This document shows, in pieces, positions 8,730 to 18,227 of a stretch of DNA of 58,067 nt. The stretch is from Candidatus Methylomirabilota bacterium (GTDB lineage: Bacteria; Methylomirabilota; Methylomirabilia; Methylomirabilales; Methylomirabilaceae), in NCBI GenBank assembly GCA_016207095.1, contig JACQQF010000074.1:1-58067 (forward strand). The letters are read 5' to 3'. Under the pieces are notes generated by a model. The model ran no database searches, had not been told where the DNA came from, and worked only from the letters and a program-made list of their open reading frames with translations. Each line of letters opens with the position of its first letter. Position 1 is the stretch's first letter. The translations under genes and the position numbers were made by a program.

Positions 8730-8876
8730 CCTGCCGCGCTTGGATGGTTGAGATCAACCAGCGGTTGATTTCAACGACGATTGTCCCACACATGGAGCCT
8801 TCGTAGAGCCTTCGTATTCCCGACAATTCCTCAAGTAATTCAAGGTGTTTCAAGTCCCATCTCATCTGAAAAACTC

Positions 8877-8893
8877 TTGGCATCGTAGTTGCC
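8877..8893 (+). promoter_or_regulatory. Sigma-54 promoter candidate upstream of second TonB receptor
   Basis: TTGGCATCGTAGTTGCC has GG (8879-8880) and GC (8891-8892) ten bases apart and the TGGCA and TTGC blocks. Three consensus positions differ. The expected start is near 8904, about 50 nt before the ATG at 8956. The rest of 8730-8955 holds no gene that I can recognise. Confidence 0.6.
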
Positions 8894-8955
8894 ATGTGAA
8901 GGGAAGCCTTTCAAAGGGGCAGCTTGTTCACGCTCCCTCCTCAGGAGGTTTTCCT

Positions 8956-11190
8956 ATGCCATGGGATCGGAATTGGTGGTCGGGTGTCTTCGCGAGTCTG
9001 CTCCTTCTCACTTCTGTTGAGGCCTTCGCTCAGCAGCCTGGAGCGCAGCCCGAGATCGTCCGCCTTCCGGAGGTTCTCGTGACAGCCCCTGCCAGACTTC
9101 CGGAGATTCCTCTTTCACCCGCCGAAGTCCCGGCCAACGTCCAGGTGATCACCGGTGAGGAGATCAGGCGGTCCGGGGCACTGACCCTCCAGGACTTCAT
9201 GCAGCAGCTTCCCGGTGTGCATCTGAATGACGAGCAGGGGAACTCCTACCAGCCCGACATTTCGTTTCGTGGCTTCAGCGCGACGTCGGTGACCGGGGTC
9301 CCCCAGGGGATCAGCGTCTTTGTCGATGGCGTTCGGGTGAACGAGCCGGCCGTCGAGGAGATCAACTTCGATCTTCTCCCCCTCGACGATGTCGAGCGGG
9401 TCGAGCTGATCCGGGGGCCGATAGCCGTATTTGGCAGGAACACCCTGGCCGGCTCGCTCAACATCATCACCAGGCGTGGCGGCGCGGAGCGAGAGATCGT
9501 CCCAGAGGTCTCTGGCGGCAGCTTCGGGCGCCAGAAATACCGGGTCCATCTCAGCGGGACCGAAGGGCCGATCGATTACTACTTTGCCGGTAGCCAGTTT
9601 ATGGAAGATGGCTTCCGCAATGAAACCGACAGTCGCCTCTCGCACGTCTTCGGCAAGCTTGGGTACCGCGAGGGTGGCACCGACATCACCCTTTCCTACC
9701 AGTACCGGAACAACAATATCAGGCAGGCCGGTTCGCTGCCCCTCAGCATCCTGCAGGTCGATCGGGAACAAAACTTTACTGCCGGTGATTTCTTCAAGCC
9801 AAATCTTCATCAGGCGACCCTCAACGCCCACCAGGCACTTGGAAGCGGCGTCTCTCTCGCCCTGAATGGCTTCGTCAGAAGTCTCGATGCCGAGCAGTTC
9901 AACGTCAGCCTGATCGGGCAAAACAGCCGGCTCTTTAACGACACCCTCTCGGGAGGAGGGACGCTCCAGCTTACGCACGAAGGCCGATTTTTGGGACGAA
10001 AGAACCTGCTGACGATGGGAGCCGAGTACGCCCGGCACGAGGTGGATATCCGGGTCTTCGAGGAGCAGAATGAGCGGAGCCTTCGGGCATGCATCGAGGA
10101 GGCGATAGCGAGGGGGGAAGACCCGGCCGAGGAGTGCTCGAGACTATCAGAGCTCGAGTCGGTGCTCTCTGACACCCAGGATACGGTCGGCTTCTTCATC
10201 CAGAATACAGCGGAGCTGGGCCGTGGTCTGTTGCTGTCCGGCGACAGCCTCACCCTAACCGGGGCGCTCCGGTATGATTATGTCCGGCACGACATCACCG
10301 ACAGGAGCCCCGAAGAGCCGGGGAAGGCGACGGGGCGCGCCACATTCGATCGATTCACGCCGAGGGCCGGTTTCAACTACAACCTTTCGGACAACTACGG
10401 GATCTACCTGTCATACTCGGAGGGGTTTCGCGCCCCGGCCTTCTTGGAGTTGACCTGTGCCGACCCCGCAGCCCCGTGCGTCGGCATCCAGGCCGGCGTG
10501 GCCCCGGATACCAGCTTCTTCAATCTCCGGCCGGTGAACGCAACAAACTACGAGCTGGGCTTCAGGGCCCGTCCGGCCCCCTGGCTCGAGGGGAGCCTCG
10601 CCATCTACCGGACCGACGTGCGGGATGACATCTTCTCAGTGTCGCCCGCGGGGACGATCACCATCTTCTTCCAGAACATCGGCGACACCAGGCGAGAGGG
10701 GATCGAGCTGGCGCTTCGCGGGGTCTATGAGCGTCTGGAGGGATATGTGAATTACGCGTATACCCGCGCGACCTTCGAAAGTGATATCGAGCTGGCCTCG
10801 CCGAGGACACCAGGCGTCACTGAACAGGTGCGAAAAGGGGATGAGATCCCGCTCACGCCCAACCATCGGCTCAACGCCGGCCTCCGCTACCGGCTCCATG
10901 AGTGGGTTACACTCTCCCTGAATCTGACCTATGTCGGCGACCAGTTCTTCCGGGGCGACGACGCGAACACCCAGCCGAAGCTTGACGACTACATCGTTGT
11001 GAACGCCGGCATCGATGTCCGCTGGCAGCGCTTCGCTGGGTTCATGAAGATCAACAATCTGCTCAACAACGACTATGAAACGTTTGGGACCTTTGCACCC
11101 AACGCCAAGGTCCCGGGGAACCCCATCGAACCATTCCTGACGCCCGCCCCGCCGATTAATCTGATTGTCGGGGTCAGTTACCGGTATTGA
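8956..11190 (+). CDS. TonB-dependent outer-membrane receptor
   Basis: A 744-residue receptor. ATG 8956 follows AGGAGG at good spacing; an upstream extension to 8845 lacks a ribosome site. A signal peptide (to about residue 28, AFAQQ) is followed by a TonB-box-like segment (PEVLVTAPAR) and the plug (NVQVITGEEIRRSGALTLQDF, DISFRGFSATS, GISVFVDGVRVNEP, VELIRGPIAVFGRNTLAGSLNIITRR). The barrel ends GVSYRY with a C-terminal aromatic residue. The extracellular loop near residues 370-400 carries two cysteines (ACIEEA...EECSRL), and another pair is near residue 505 (TCADPAAPCVG), possibly disulfides. The ligand is unknown. It differs clearly from the first receptor, so the two probably recognise different chelates. 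A TonB gene follows about 100 bases downstream. Confidence 0.9.
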   Translation: MPWDRNWWSGVFASLLLLTSVEAFAQQPGAQPEIVRLPEVLVTAPARLPEIPLSPAEVPANVQVITGEEIRRSGALTLQDFMQQLPGVHLNDEQGNSYQPDISFRGFSATSVTGVPQGISVFVDGVRVNEPAVEEINFDLLPLDDVERVELIRGPIAVFGRNTLAGSLNIITRRGGAEREIVPEVSGGSFGRQKYRVHLSGTEGPIDYYFAGSQFMEDGFRNETDSRLSHVFGKLGYREGGTDITLSYQYRNNNIRQAGSLPLSILQVDREQNFTAGDFFKPNLHQATLNAHQALGSGVSLALNGFVRSLDAEQFNVSLIGQNSRLFNDTLSGGGTLQLTHEGRFLGRKNLLTMGAEYARHEVDIRVFEEQNERSLRACIEEAIARGEDPAEECSRLSELESVLSDTQDTVGFFIQNTAELGRGLLLSGDSLTLTGALRYDYVRHDITDRSPEEPGKATGRATFDRFTPRAGFNYNLSDNYGIYLSYSEGFRAPAFLELTCADPAAPCVGIQAGVAPDTSFFNLRPVNATNYELGFRARPAPWLEGSLAIYRTDVRDDIFSVSPAGTITIFFQNIGDTRREGIELALRGVYERLEGYVNYAYTRATFESDIELASPRTPGVTEQVRKGDEIPLTPNHRLNAGLRYRLHEWVTLSLNLTYVGDQFFRGDDANTQPKLDDYIVVNAGIDVRWQRFAGFMKINNLLNNDYETFGTFAPNAKVPGNPIEPFLTPAPPINLIVGVSYRY

Positions 11191-11236
11191 TATCCTTGCA
11201 TCGAAAGAAAAAATTCTCGCCCACCTCGGGAACACT

Positions 11237-11245
11237 TGGTATAAT
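11237..11245 (+). promoter_or_regulatory. Extended -10 promoter for tonB
   Basis: TGGTATAAT is a perfect TGN plus TATAAT box about 50 bases before the tonB frame. The -35 region is weak, as is common for extended -10 promoters. A small hairpin (ACAGC/GCTGT around AGGA/TCCT) lies in the leader at 11254-11283. Confidence 0.5.
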
Positions 11246-11295
11246 GAAAGGTCTGCGACAGCAGGAGGTTCCTGCCGCTGTGCAGTGGCATCTCC

Positions 11296-12384
11296 TTGGG
11301 GGTACGGGTGGTCGTTCACCGTAAGAGACAAAATACTGAGGTCGGTCCGGCCCTCGGGTTGGTCCGTCCTCGCACCACTTGCCTAAGCCGTTCATCTGAA
11401 AGCCCGCTGGAGCTTGGTCGCTTCTTCCTCAGTTCGGCCGGTCTCCACCTGGTCCTGGCCTGGGCCGTGATGACTGTTGGGCTTCACCGACCCCCGCTTC
11501 CCGAGAGGCCACTTGTCGTGAGGCTCGTCCAGGCCGAGGCCCCACGCTCATTTCCCCCAACCCCACAGCCGGTGCGGCCGCGCCCCGGACAACAGGTAGC
11601 GGCTGGTCAGCCGTCTGAACCCAGGAGGGAGTGGGAGATCGCCCCTCGCGACGTGATCCCTCCATCGATCGCCCGTCCGGCGGCGATAGCCCCTAGGGCG
11701 CTGGAGATCGCGAAAACCGCCGACCCGGATGAGCGCCGCCAGATCGGCTCTCCACGTGCTGCGGCAGAGCTCGTCAAAGAGCTTGGTCTGCCCGGCGGCA
11801 TCGCTCCCTCCTCCGGTGTGCGGATCGTGGATGGTGCTTGGATCGATGGACCAAAGGCCGTAGGCACGCGGGGCAGGGTCGCGATGGTTCCTGGGACGAG
11901 GACGGGAGCCGGCTCGGGTGCCGGCCCCGCTCTGATTGGAGATGGGGCGGAAGGGGCGCGCCAGGGCAGCAGTGGTGCGGATGGCCGGGGACGTGCTCGG
12001 CGGCTGGGCGCGGAGATCAGCATTCCCGTTGCTCCGACGGTGATCGTGGGTCCTCGGCAGCGGGGCATCGGACGGGGCGGCAGCGGGGCAGAAGCCCGTG
12101 CGACAGGGGGCGGATTCGCTCGACCGGATTATGGAGCGAATTCGCCGCCGAAGTATCCCCCTCTTGCGAGAGAGAAGGGTTACGAGGGGACGGTCTACCT
12201 TCGGGCCATGATCGAGCGAGATGGTCGCGTGGGCAATCTCGCCATCGATCGCTCCTCGGGTTACGAGATCCTGGATCGGGCCGCGGTCGATTCAGTTCGG
12301 GAGTGGACATTCCTGCCTGCACAGAAGGATAAGAAGCCGGTGTCAAGTTGGGTGCTCCTCCCCGTACGGTTCGTGCTGAAGTGA
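11296..12384 (+). CDS. tonB: TonB energy-transducing protein
   Basis: About 362 residues if the TTG at 11296 is used; a GTG at 11308 is an alternative, and the true start is uncertain. A single membrane helix (about residues 42-62, FLSSAGLHLVLAWAVMTVGL) is followed by a proline-rich spacer (PPTPQPVRPRPG), a long Gly/Arg/Ala-rich stretch, and a TonB C-terminal domain (YPPLAREKGYEGTVYLRAMI...SSGYEILDRAAVDSVREWTFLPA). It would span the periplasm and transfer proton-motive energy to the two TonB receptors upstream. ExbB and ExbD are not in the window, so it must share them with another locus. The Gly-rich spacer (about residues 185-285) is unusual for its low complexity. Confidence 0.87.
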   Translation: MGVRVVVHRKRQNTEVGPALGLVRPRTTCLSRSSESPLELGRFFLSSAGLHLVLAWAVMTVGLHRPPLPERPLVVRLVQAEAPRSFPPTPQPVRPRPGQQVAAGQPSEPRREWEIAPRDVIPPSIARPAAIAPRALEIAKTADPDERRQIGSPRAAAELVKELGLPGGIAPSSGVRIVDGAWIDGPKAVGTRGRVAMVPGTRTGAGSGAGPALIGDGAEGARQGSSGADGRGRARRLGAEISIPVAPTVIVGPRQRGIGRGGSGAEARATGGGFARPDYGANSPPKYPPLAREKGYEGTVYLRAMIERDGRVGNLAIDRSSGYEILDRAAVDSVREWTFLPAQKDKKPVSSWVLLPVRFVLK

Positions 12385-12480
12385 GTTGGCGGGGGGCGTC
12401 CGACCACGCCTTCGTCACCGAAACCCATCGCGCATGGTGAGGGGGGATTCTACGAAGAGAAGAAGAGAGGGGACTGTGGC

Positions 12481-13704
12481 ATGTCGCAATTGAGATCGAG
12501 AGCATGGGAGATCGGCCTGTCGTTGGCCATTCTCGGCGTTCTGGTGGCGACGCCGCCGACAACGGCAGCCGACCCAGCGAGCAAGTATTTTTACGATGAT
12601 AAGGGGCAGATCGTCCGCGAGGAGGTGGATAGCACAGGGTCCGGGCGGACTGATACGTGGATCACCTATAAAGATGGTAAACCGGTTCTCCAGGCGGTGG
12701 ATACGGGTAAGCATGGCAAACCTGATACCTGGTACCATCTGACTCCCGATGGACAGGTTGCACGGGCGGAAAAAGACCAGAACTTGGATGGGAAGCCGGA
12801 TGTCTGGACCATCTATGAGAAGGAGGTTCCGGTCAAGGCTGAGCAGGACCTAGACTTCGATGGAAAGCCGGACCGATACATCTACTTTGAGAAGGGGAAG
12901 CCTGTCCGAGCCGAGGAGTCGGTGAAGCGGGATGGAAAGATCACCCTTTGGCTCTACTACGATGAGGCTGGAGTGCTCATCCGGGATGAGGAGGACACGA
13001 AAGGAATCGGGCGGGCGACGGTCTTTTCTTACTACCAAGACGGCAAGCTGATCCGGCGAGAGGAGGATACGAAGGGCACAGGGCGTGTCGATCGCTGGTC
13101 GTACTACGACAAGGAGGAGCGACTGATCCGCCGGGAGGTTTCCCGGAGCGGATCGGGGCGGCCTGATGTGTGGGCCCATTTCGAGAACGGCAAGATCGTC
13201 AAGCAAGAAGAGGATCTCCTTGGGCGCGGACGGCCCAACGTCACCTATTTCTTTCAGGCGGGTGCGCTCGGGCGGCGCGAAGAGGACACTCAGGGGGTCG
13301 GCAGAGTGGACCTCATCGAGTGGTACGAAGACGGCAAGCCGGTGAAGCGACAGCAGGACAGCCGTCAGCAGGGAAAGATCGATGTCGTCAGCTACCTCCG
13401 GCAGGGCCAGATCGAGCGCCAGGAGGTTGATACGAAGTACGAGGGGCGATACGACCTCGTGAGATTCTATACGAACGACCGCCTTGTGAAAGAAGAGTAC
13501 GATACCAACGGCGACGGGCGGCCGGACATCTGGGCGTACTACGACGAGAAGGGCGACAAGGTCCTTCAAGAAGAGGACACCGAGTACGACGGCAAGGTGC
13601 ATGTCAGGTTTCGCTTTGAGGGGGGGCGCGTCGTGAGCAAGGAGGTGGTGAGCGCCAGAAAGTCCGACGGACCGCCTCGTCTCCTGACGCCGAAGAGCTG
13701 GTAA
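12481..13704 (+). CDS. Secreted protein of about 14 acidic 24-residue repeats (DxNxDGxxD-like)
   Basis: A 407-residue protein with a signal peptide (about 1-29, ending PPTTAADP), followed by about 14 tandem units of 24-25 residues. Each unit has the pattern W-x-Y-Y-x-D-G-K-L-[IV]-R-x-E-E-D-T-x-G-x-G-R-x-D. Several units carry a compact acidic loop such as DTNGDGRPD, DQNLDGKPD or DLDFDGKPD, which resembles the calcium loops of EF-hand-like and thrombospondin type-3 repeats; other units are degenerate (DTKGTGRVD). No enzyme motif is visible. It probably forms an extended beta-rich periplasmic or surface protein, perhaps metal-binding. It sits just downstream of tonB on the same strand, about 100 bases away. 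I do not recognise a named family. A role in binding calcium or lanthanide ions is inference from the loops and from nearby XoxF. Confidence 0.75.
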   Translation: MSQLRSRAWEIGLSLAILGVLVATPPTTAADPASKYFYDDKGQIVREEVDSTGSGRTDTWITYKDGKPVLQAVDTGKHGKPDTWYHLTPDGQVARAEKDQNLDGKPDVWTIYEKEVPVKAEQDLDFDGKPDRYIYFEKGKPVRAEESVKRDGKITLWLYYDEAGVLIRDEEDTKGIGRATVFSYYQDGKLIRREEDTKGTGRVDRWSYYDKEERLIRREVSRSGSGRPDVWAHFENGKIVKQEEDLLGRGRPNVTYFFQAGALGRREEDTQGVGRVDLIEWYEDGKPVKRQQDSRQQGKIDVVSYLRQGQIERQEVDTKYEGRYDLVRFYTNDRLVKEEYDTNGDGRPDIWAYYDEKGDKVLQEEDTEYDGKVHVRFRFEGGRVVSKEVVSARKSDGPPRLLTPKSW

Positions 13705-13834
13705 CGGTTCGCCGCACCGTCAGGCCATCCCGACAAAACAGGCATTTTCACCCCTTCATCCTTCATCTCCCTCCCGTTTTTGCGCCCAACCTCTCCCCTA
13801 GAATGATGTCATCAGAACTATGAGAAAAAATCAC

Positions 13835-13863
13835 TTGACAGGCTTCCATGACTGGGATATACC
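13835..13863 (+). promoter_or_regulatory. Sigma-70 promoter, TTGACA-N17-TATACC
   Basis: A perfect -35 (13835-13840) and a 4-of-6 -10 (13858-13863) lie 17 bases apart, about 120 bases upstream of the 13986 start. The rest of 13705-13985 holds no gene. Confidence 0.6.
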
Positions 13864-13985
13864 CTCAACATCAAACGCCGTTCTGTTAACATCGTTGTAA
13901 GGCTTTGTAAGGTGTTGGTGTCTCTTCAGATCCCCGGCGCCCCGCGACGTCCACCCAGGAGTTCCGTCCGGGAGAGAGAGTTCAG

Positions 13986-16181
13986 GTGAGGCGAAGGCTA
14001 CACGTGCATCGGACTATGAGGATCCCTGCTCTCATTGCACAGATGGTCAGAGGGCTTCTGACGCGGTCCGGCCTCGGATTCGTGTTGGCGTTCGTCGCAT
14101 CATCTGTGCTGGTCGTCGCCCGCTCTCCCGCCGCGCTCGCGCAGGAGATGGCTTCCAGTCGGGCGGCCGAAGAGGCGGCGGCTCGCCTTGTCCAGGCATT
14201 TCCGATCGTGCAGGCATCGGTTGTCGGGATCGATGGGGACAGGATACTGATCGACCTGGGATCGAGGCAGAAGGTCTACCAGGGAATGGAGTTGCAAGTC
14301 TATCGTGAGGGAGAGGATGTCAAGCACCCGGTGAGTGGCCAGATCCTTGGAAAGCGCGATAGGCGGCTTGGCCTTCTCAGGGTCGTTGAGGTGAAAGAAG
14401 GGTTTTCTGAGGCAACCGCTATTGCTCGCCAGGAAGGGTCGACCATCACGGCCGGAGATCTGGTCAGGGTGAGTCACGACCGCCTCGTGGTGGCGCTGCC
14501 CACTATCGATGCGGGTGAGGTCAAGGGGGCCAATGTCTCCTCCCTCACAAAGGATGTGGCGATTGCCCTGGCAAAGACCGGCCGGTTCATCGTGATTGAA
14601 GAGCATCTCATCAGGGCTACCCTCATGGGGGAAAAACCTTCCCGATCCGAATCCTTCACCGACCCCTCCACCCTCAAGGTGCTGTCTGAAAGGGCCCGTG
14701 CTCAGCTTCTGGCCCTGGGAAAGCTTAGCGCCACCGACCAAGGCCTATTTCTGGATTTGCAGGTGATATCGGTATCCTCTGGAGCGCCCCTGACCGTGGC
14801 AAGCGTCGAGGTAGCAGGATCCCAGCCGGGCAGGATCGCGGCGCCCTCAGCCACTCCAGCGCCGGTTCTTTCCCAGAAGAGCGCGCCTGCCTTTGTCCGT
14901 GTGCAACCGCAACCCGGCGAGACCGCCAAAGCTGCAGAACAGGCGAAACGCCCCCTCCTGGAGACAGCGCCCGCCCAGAAGCGTACAGTTGCCGGGGTTG
15001 CCGCAGACGTTCAGCGAACGCCCGGCACCCCGTCGTTCCTCGTCAAGGGTCAGGACGCATCGGGACAGTCCGGAGATCAGGGTTCAAAGGACCATCTGAC
15101 CTTCGACCTGACCGACGCGCTTCTCGCGGTTGCAGCCGGAGACCTCGATGGGGATCGGCGCCCTGAAGTGGTTGGGATCACCGACTCCGAGGTCATCGTG
15201 TATCGCTGGAAGGATCGGCAACTCACACCGATCGCCAGGATCGGCGGCCAGTCGTTTGTCCGCAACCTCCACCTCGATGTCGGGGATGTCAACGGCGGCG
15301 GGAGGGCGCAGATCTTCGTGACGGCGCTCTCGAGCGTGCCGGAAGGCCTCAAGCTCCGGAACTCCCTCCGCTCATTTGTCCTTGAGCTTCGCGGGGACAA
15401 GCTTGTCCGGATCGCCGATGGACTGGACTATTTCCTGCGGCTCCTTGCAGGGCCTGGGATCGACGCGCCGATGTTGATCGCGCAACGCATGGGCAACCCT
15501 GCCCCGTTTGAGGGGCCGATCGTCCGTCTGTCCTGGAGCGGTGAGCGGTATGTCGAGGAGCGGCCTCTTTCCCTTCCGGCGCAGGTGAAGAGCCTCTACG
15601 ACTTTGCGCCCCTCGAGATGGTCGGCGACCAGGTCTTGGAGGTGGCGGCCATCGCGGAGCAACGGATCAGAACCTATGGCCGTGGTGGGGGATCGCTCTG
15701 GGAGGGCAAAGATGACCTGGGGGAGGTGGATCACCTCGCCTTCTTCCACATTCCTGATCTCCAGAACGTCCGGCCGAAACACGGGATCAGGTCGGGAATC
15801 CCGGCCAATCCGGAGGAGTATGCCGACCGCTTGGTCCTGCCTCGGCGGATCCTGGTCGAGGCCTCGCCACTATTCGGCGGCGCGAAGGCCCAGCTCCTCA
15901 CACTTGCCAACTCGACGAAGTACGGCGTCCAGGTGGCGCTCGGGGGCGAGCCGCCTGCATCAGGGCGGGTCATCGCGTATGATCGACACGATGGGACCAT
16001 CACCAGGGGGTGGGAGACCGTTCCGGTGGAGGGGCAGGTGCGCGATATGACCGTCCTCGATCTGAACGGCGCAGGACGGCGAGACCTCGTCCTTCTCTCC
16101 GCGGTCAAGGAGAAAGGGTTTGCGGCGTCGCTGAAGGGAACATCCCGGGGAATCATCAATGTCTTTTCGTTTACCCGGTAG
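13986..16181 (+). CDS. Exported protein with FlgT-like and VCBS/FG-GAP-like parts
   Basis: A 731-residue protein with a GTG start preceded by GGGAGAGA. A long basic N-terminus is followed by a hydrophobic signal segment (about 32-52, ending ALAQE). Residues 70-160 (VVGIDGDRILIDLGSRQKVYQGMELQVYR) look like the small beta domain found at the end of FlgT-type and related envelope proteins. Residues 165-270 (VSSLTKDVAIALAKTGRFIVIEE) resemble CsgG/curli-type domains. An Ala/Pro-rich linker leads to a C-terminal propeller-like part with an FG-GAP signature (GDLDGDRRPEVVGI near residue 382; a second, degenerate unit GDVNGGGRAQIF). It is probably periplasmic or outer-membrane associated. The combination is unusual and no specific role can be assigned. 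Confidence 0.65.
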   Translation: MRRRLHVHRTMRIPALIAQMVRGLLTRSGLGFVLAFVASSVLVVARSPAALAQEMASSRAAEEAAARLVQAFPIVQASVVGIDGDRILIDLGSRQKVYQGMELQVYREGEDVKHPVSGQILGKRDRRLGLLRVVEVKEGFSEATAIARQEGSTITAGDLVRVSHDRLVVALPTIDAGEVKGANVSSLTKDVAIALAKTGRFIVIEEHLIRATLMGEKPSRSESFTDPSTLKVLSERARAQLLALGKLSATDQGLFLDLQVISVSSGAPLTVASVEVAGSQPGRIAAPSATPAPVLSQKSAPAFVRVQPQPGETAKAAEQAKRPLLETAPAQKRTVAGVAADVQRTPGTPSFLVKGQDASGQSGDQGSKDHLTFDLTDALLAVAAGDLDGDRRPEVVGITDSEVIVYRWKDRQLTPIARIGGQSFVRNLHLDVGDVNGGGRAQIFVTALSSVPEGLKLRNSLRSFVLELRGDKLVRIADGLDYFLRLLAGPGIDAPMLIAQRMGNPAPFEGPIVRLSWSGERYVEERPLSLPAQVKSLYDFAPLEMVGDQVLEVAAIAEQRIRTYGRGGGSLWEGKDDLGEVDHLAFFHIPDLQNVRPKHGIRSGIPANPEEYADRLVLPRRILVEASPLFGGAKAQLLTLANSTKYGVQVALGGEPPASGRVIAYDRHDGTITRGWETVPVEGQVRDMTVLDLNGAGRRDLVLLSAVKEKGFAASLKGTSRGIINVFSFTR

Positions 16182-16203
16182 ACCTCCTCTCATCCCTTCT
16201 TAC

Positions 16204-16260
16204 TCCCCTCACCCCAGACCCTCTCCCACGGTGGGGGAGAGGGGGAGGGAGAGGGGGAGA
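16204..16260. repeat. CCCTCTCCC/GGGAGAGGG palindromic repeat
   Basis: CCCTCACCCC then CCCTCTCCCACGGTGGGGGAGAG can fold into a GC-rich hairpin just after the stop of the preceding gene. Relatives lie at 18228-18280, 29062-29115 and 32971-33066. It may end transcription, but it lacks a T-run. Confidence 0.75.
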
Positions 16261-16394
16261 GGCGATTTCTGATAACTCAACGCGACGAGGGAGAAAGGGG
16301 GGATGGAGAAAGCGAAACCACAGCAGCGAAGAGGGCAACGCTGAAGCACTGAAGATCGCGGCCCATTAACATTCTTACTAGGGGGGGCGATTCA

Positions 16395-18179
16395 ATGAAA
16401 AGATTGCTGATCGTTCTGCTGGCACTGACGCTGGCGATGAGTTGGCTGCCCATGAAAGCGGCCCAGGCTGCATCGCTTCTAAAGACCGATGATGGCCTTG
16501 AGTTCCAGTTCGGGATGGCGCAGAAGGTGCAGTTCCACACCATCTCGGGACTTGACTTCACGGACAACCCCGAGAGGAATTTCAGGAGCCTGAGTGTCCC
16601 GGATATCACCATCGGGAACCAACCGCTTTCAATTTGGAACTTCACAAACCTGCTCTTCACCCTATCCAAGGGTCCAGTCTCTGTGCACGCAAACCTCGAA
16701 GTTGAGGCGGCGATGGATGAGCGGGTCGCCGACGTCAACCACCTCAACCTCGAGCGGGCCAACCTGACCTGGAAGACCGGCGTGATCGGTGACCTGGTCG
16801 TCGGCTTTGACGTTCACCTTTTCGACCCGGAAGGCGGGTTGATCTACCAGGATGAGGATCCCGGGATCTGGCTGATCGGAAGCAATGGCCCCTTCTCCTG
16901 GAACGTCGGCTATCACAAACGGCTCCAGAAGAACCGCGGTAACCAATTGGGCCTCGGAGGGGTCGCAGCGCCCTTCTCGATTGCCACGAACCCAGCCAAC
17001 CATGACGCCAACATCGTTGAGGCGCGAGTGGGATTCAATCTTCCCGTCCCTGGAGGGAATCTGAGCATCTCCCCCCTGTTCCTCTACTATGGCCGCCACG
17101 TCCCACAGGGGGGCACTAATCCTGATGATCTGGCTGTGGGCACTGTTGGCAACCTAGCGGCCTGCCCCTCGGGGGCGACGGGGAGCCCCTGTACCAGTGG
17201 GGCGTTCAACCCTAATGTCGCTGATAACTCTAAAGCGGACATTTACTTTCCCGGGATAGTTCTTGGGGGGAAGCTGGGGCCGCTCAACGTGACGGTTGAA
17301 GGGGTTGGCCAGTTCGGTGACATTGAAAATCTGAGCGCGGCCAATTTCGGTTTCTCTAAGATGAATTTCCAGAGCTTCGCCGCTTTTGGCGAGGTCTCCT
17401 TGGACCTGACAGCTCAGGGGATCGGACTTACCCCCTTTGTCAACGTCGATTACCGCAGTGGAGACGACAACCCCTTTGATGACGAACTCAAGGGCTACGT
17501 GGCAATCTCCGACCTCAGCTCCGCGCTGCGAAAGGACGGGGCCAAGTTCCAGTCGATCAGCTCGCTCGGGCCTCCAACCCTCGGGGCCGGTGGTGAGGCG
17601 GCATGGGGCTTTAATACGGGCGGACGTGGCACCGGTCCCACCATCGGGAGCATCATCGACGACATCAGCCTTGGCTCGTCAGTCTTCTTCAACAACCGGT
17701 TCGGAAAGGCAGACAACCCCGGGTTGATCAAGATCTCCGGCGGCGTGCTTGGGAAGATCACCCCGCAGGTGGATATGAAGGCGAGTGTCTCCTACCTCCG
17801 TTTCGACACGACCGAACCGATTAGGGCGGAGGCTGCAATCAACCGACTCTCCCGCGGGATTACCGACGGCAGTGTTGGTGTCGGCGGCTGTGCCGGTGTG
17901 TCGGCAGTAGGTGGTCCGCGCTCGGACCGAGTGAAGTGTGTGGTAGACAATCTGGAAGTCGACCACGACATGGGCATCGAGGTCAACTTCAACATCGGGT
18001 GGAGCCCCGTGCCGGCTTTCCGGATTCAGCCCTTTGCCAGCTTTTTCATCCCATTGCATGGGGCGGACGATATCAACGGGTTGTTCCTTGGTTCGACCCC
18101 CGTCGTCAAGGGGCAGGAAGCCGGTAAGGAAACCCGCGCGGCGTACATCGCGGGAATTGAGTTCCGGGCCCAGTTCTAA
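16395..18179 (+). CDS. Outer-membrane beta-barrel / porin-like protein
   Basis: A 594-residue protein with a classic signal peptide (KRLLIVLLALTLAMSWLPMKAAQA). The mature part alternates polar and hydrophobic residues (LEFQFGMAQKVQFHTIS, VSVHANLEVEAAMD, LTWKTGVIGDLVVGFDVHLFD) and ends with QF, as outer-membrane barrels do. No TonB plug is present. It looks like a large porin-type channel similar in layout to those annotated as DUF1302- or alginate-type porins, but I cannot fix the family. Two cysteine pairs occur in loops (ACPSGATGSPC; GCAGVS...VKCVVD). It lies 430 bases upstream of xoxF on the same strand and may help methanol-related or metal solutes across the outer membrane, which is inference. 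Confidence 0.7.
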   Translation: MKRLLIVLLALTLAMSWLPMKAAQAASLLKTDDGLEFQFGMAQKVQFHTISGLDFTDNPERNFRSLSVPDITIGNQPLSIWNFTNLLFTLSKGPVSVHANLEVEAAMDERVADVNHLNLERANLTWKTGVIGDLVVGFDVHLFDPEGGLIYQDEDPGIWLIGSNGPFSWNVGYHKRLQKNRGNQLGLGGVAAPFSIATNPANHDANIVEARVGFNLPVPGGNLSISPLFLYYGRHVPQGGTNPDDLAVGTVGNLAACPSGATGSPCTSGAFNPNVADNSKADIYFPGIVLGGKLGPLNVTVEGVGQFGDIENLSAANFGFSKMNFQSFAAFGEVSLDLTAQGIGLTPFVNVDYRSGDDNPFDDELKGYVAISDLSSALRKDGAKFQSISSLGPPTLGAGGEAAWGFNTGGRGTGPTIGSIIDDISLGSSVFFNNRFGKADNPGLIKISGGVLGKITPQVDMKASVSYLRFDTTEPIRAEAAINRLSRGITDGSVGVGGCAGVSAVGGPRSDRVKCVVDNLEVDHDMGIEVNFNIGWSPVPAFRIQPFASFFIPLHGADDINGLFLGSTPVVKGQEAGKETRAAYIAGIEFRAQF

Positions 18180-18227
18180 CCCGAACTTCCATGGGCCATT
18201 GGCCCGCCTGAAACACCGTTTGAAAAC

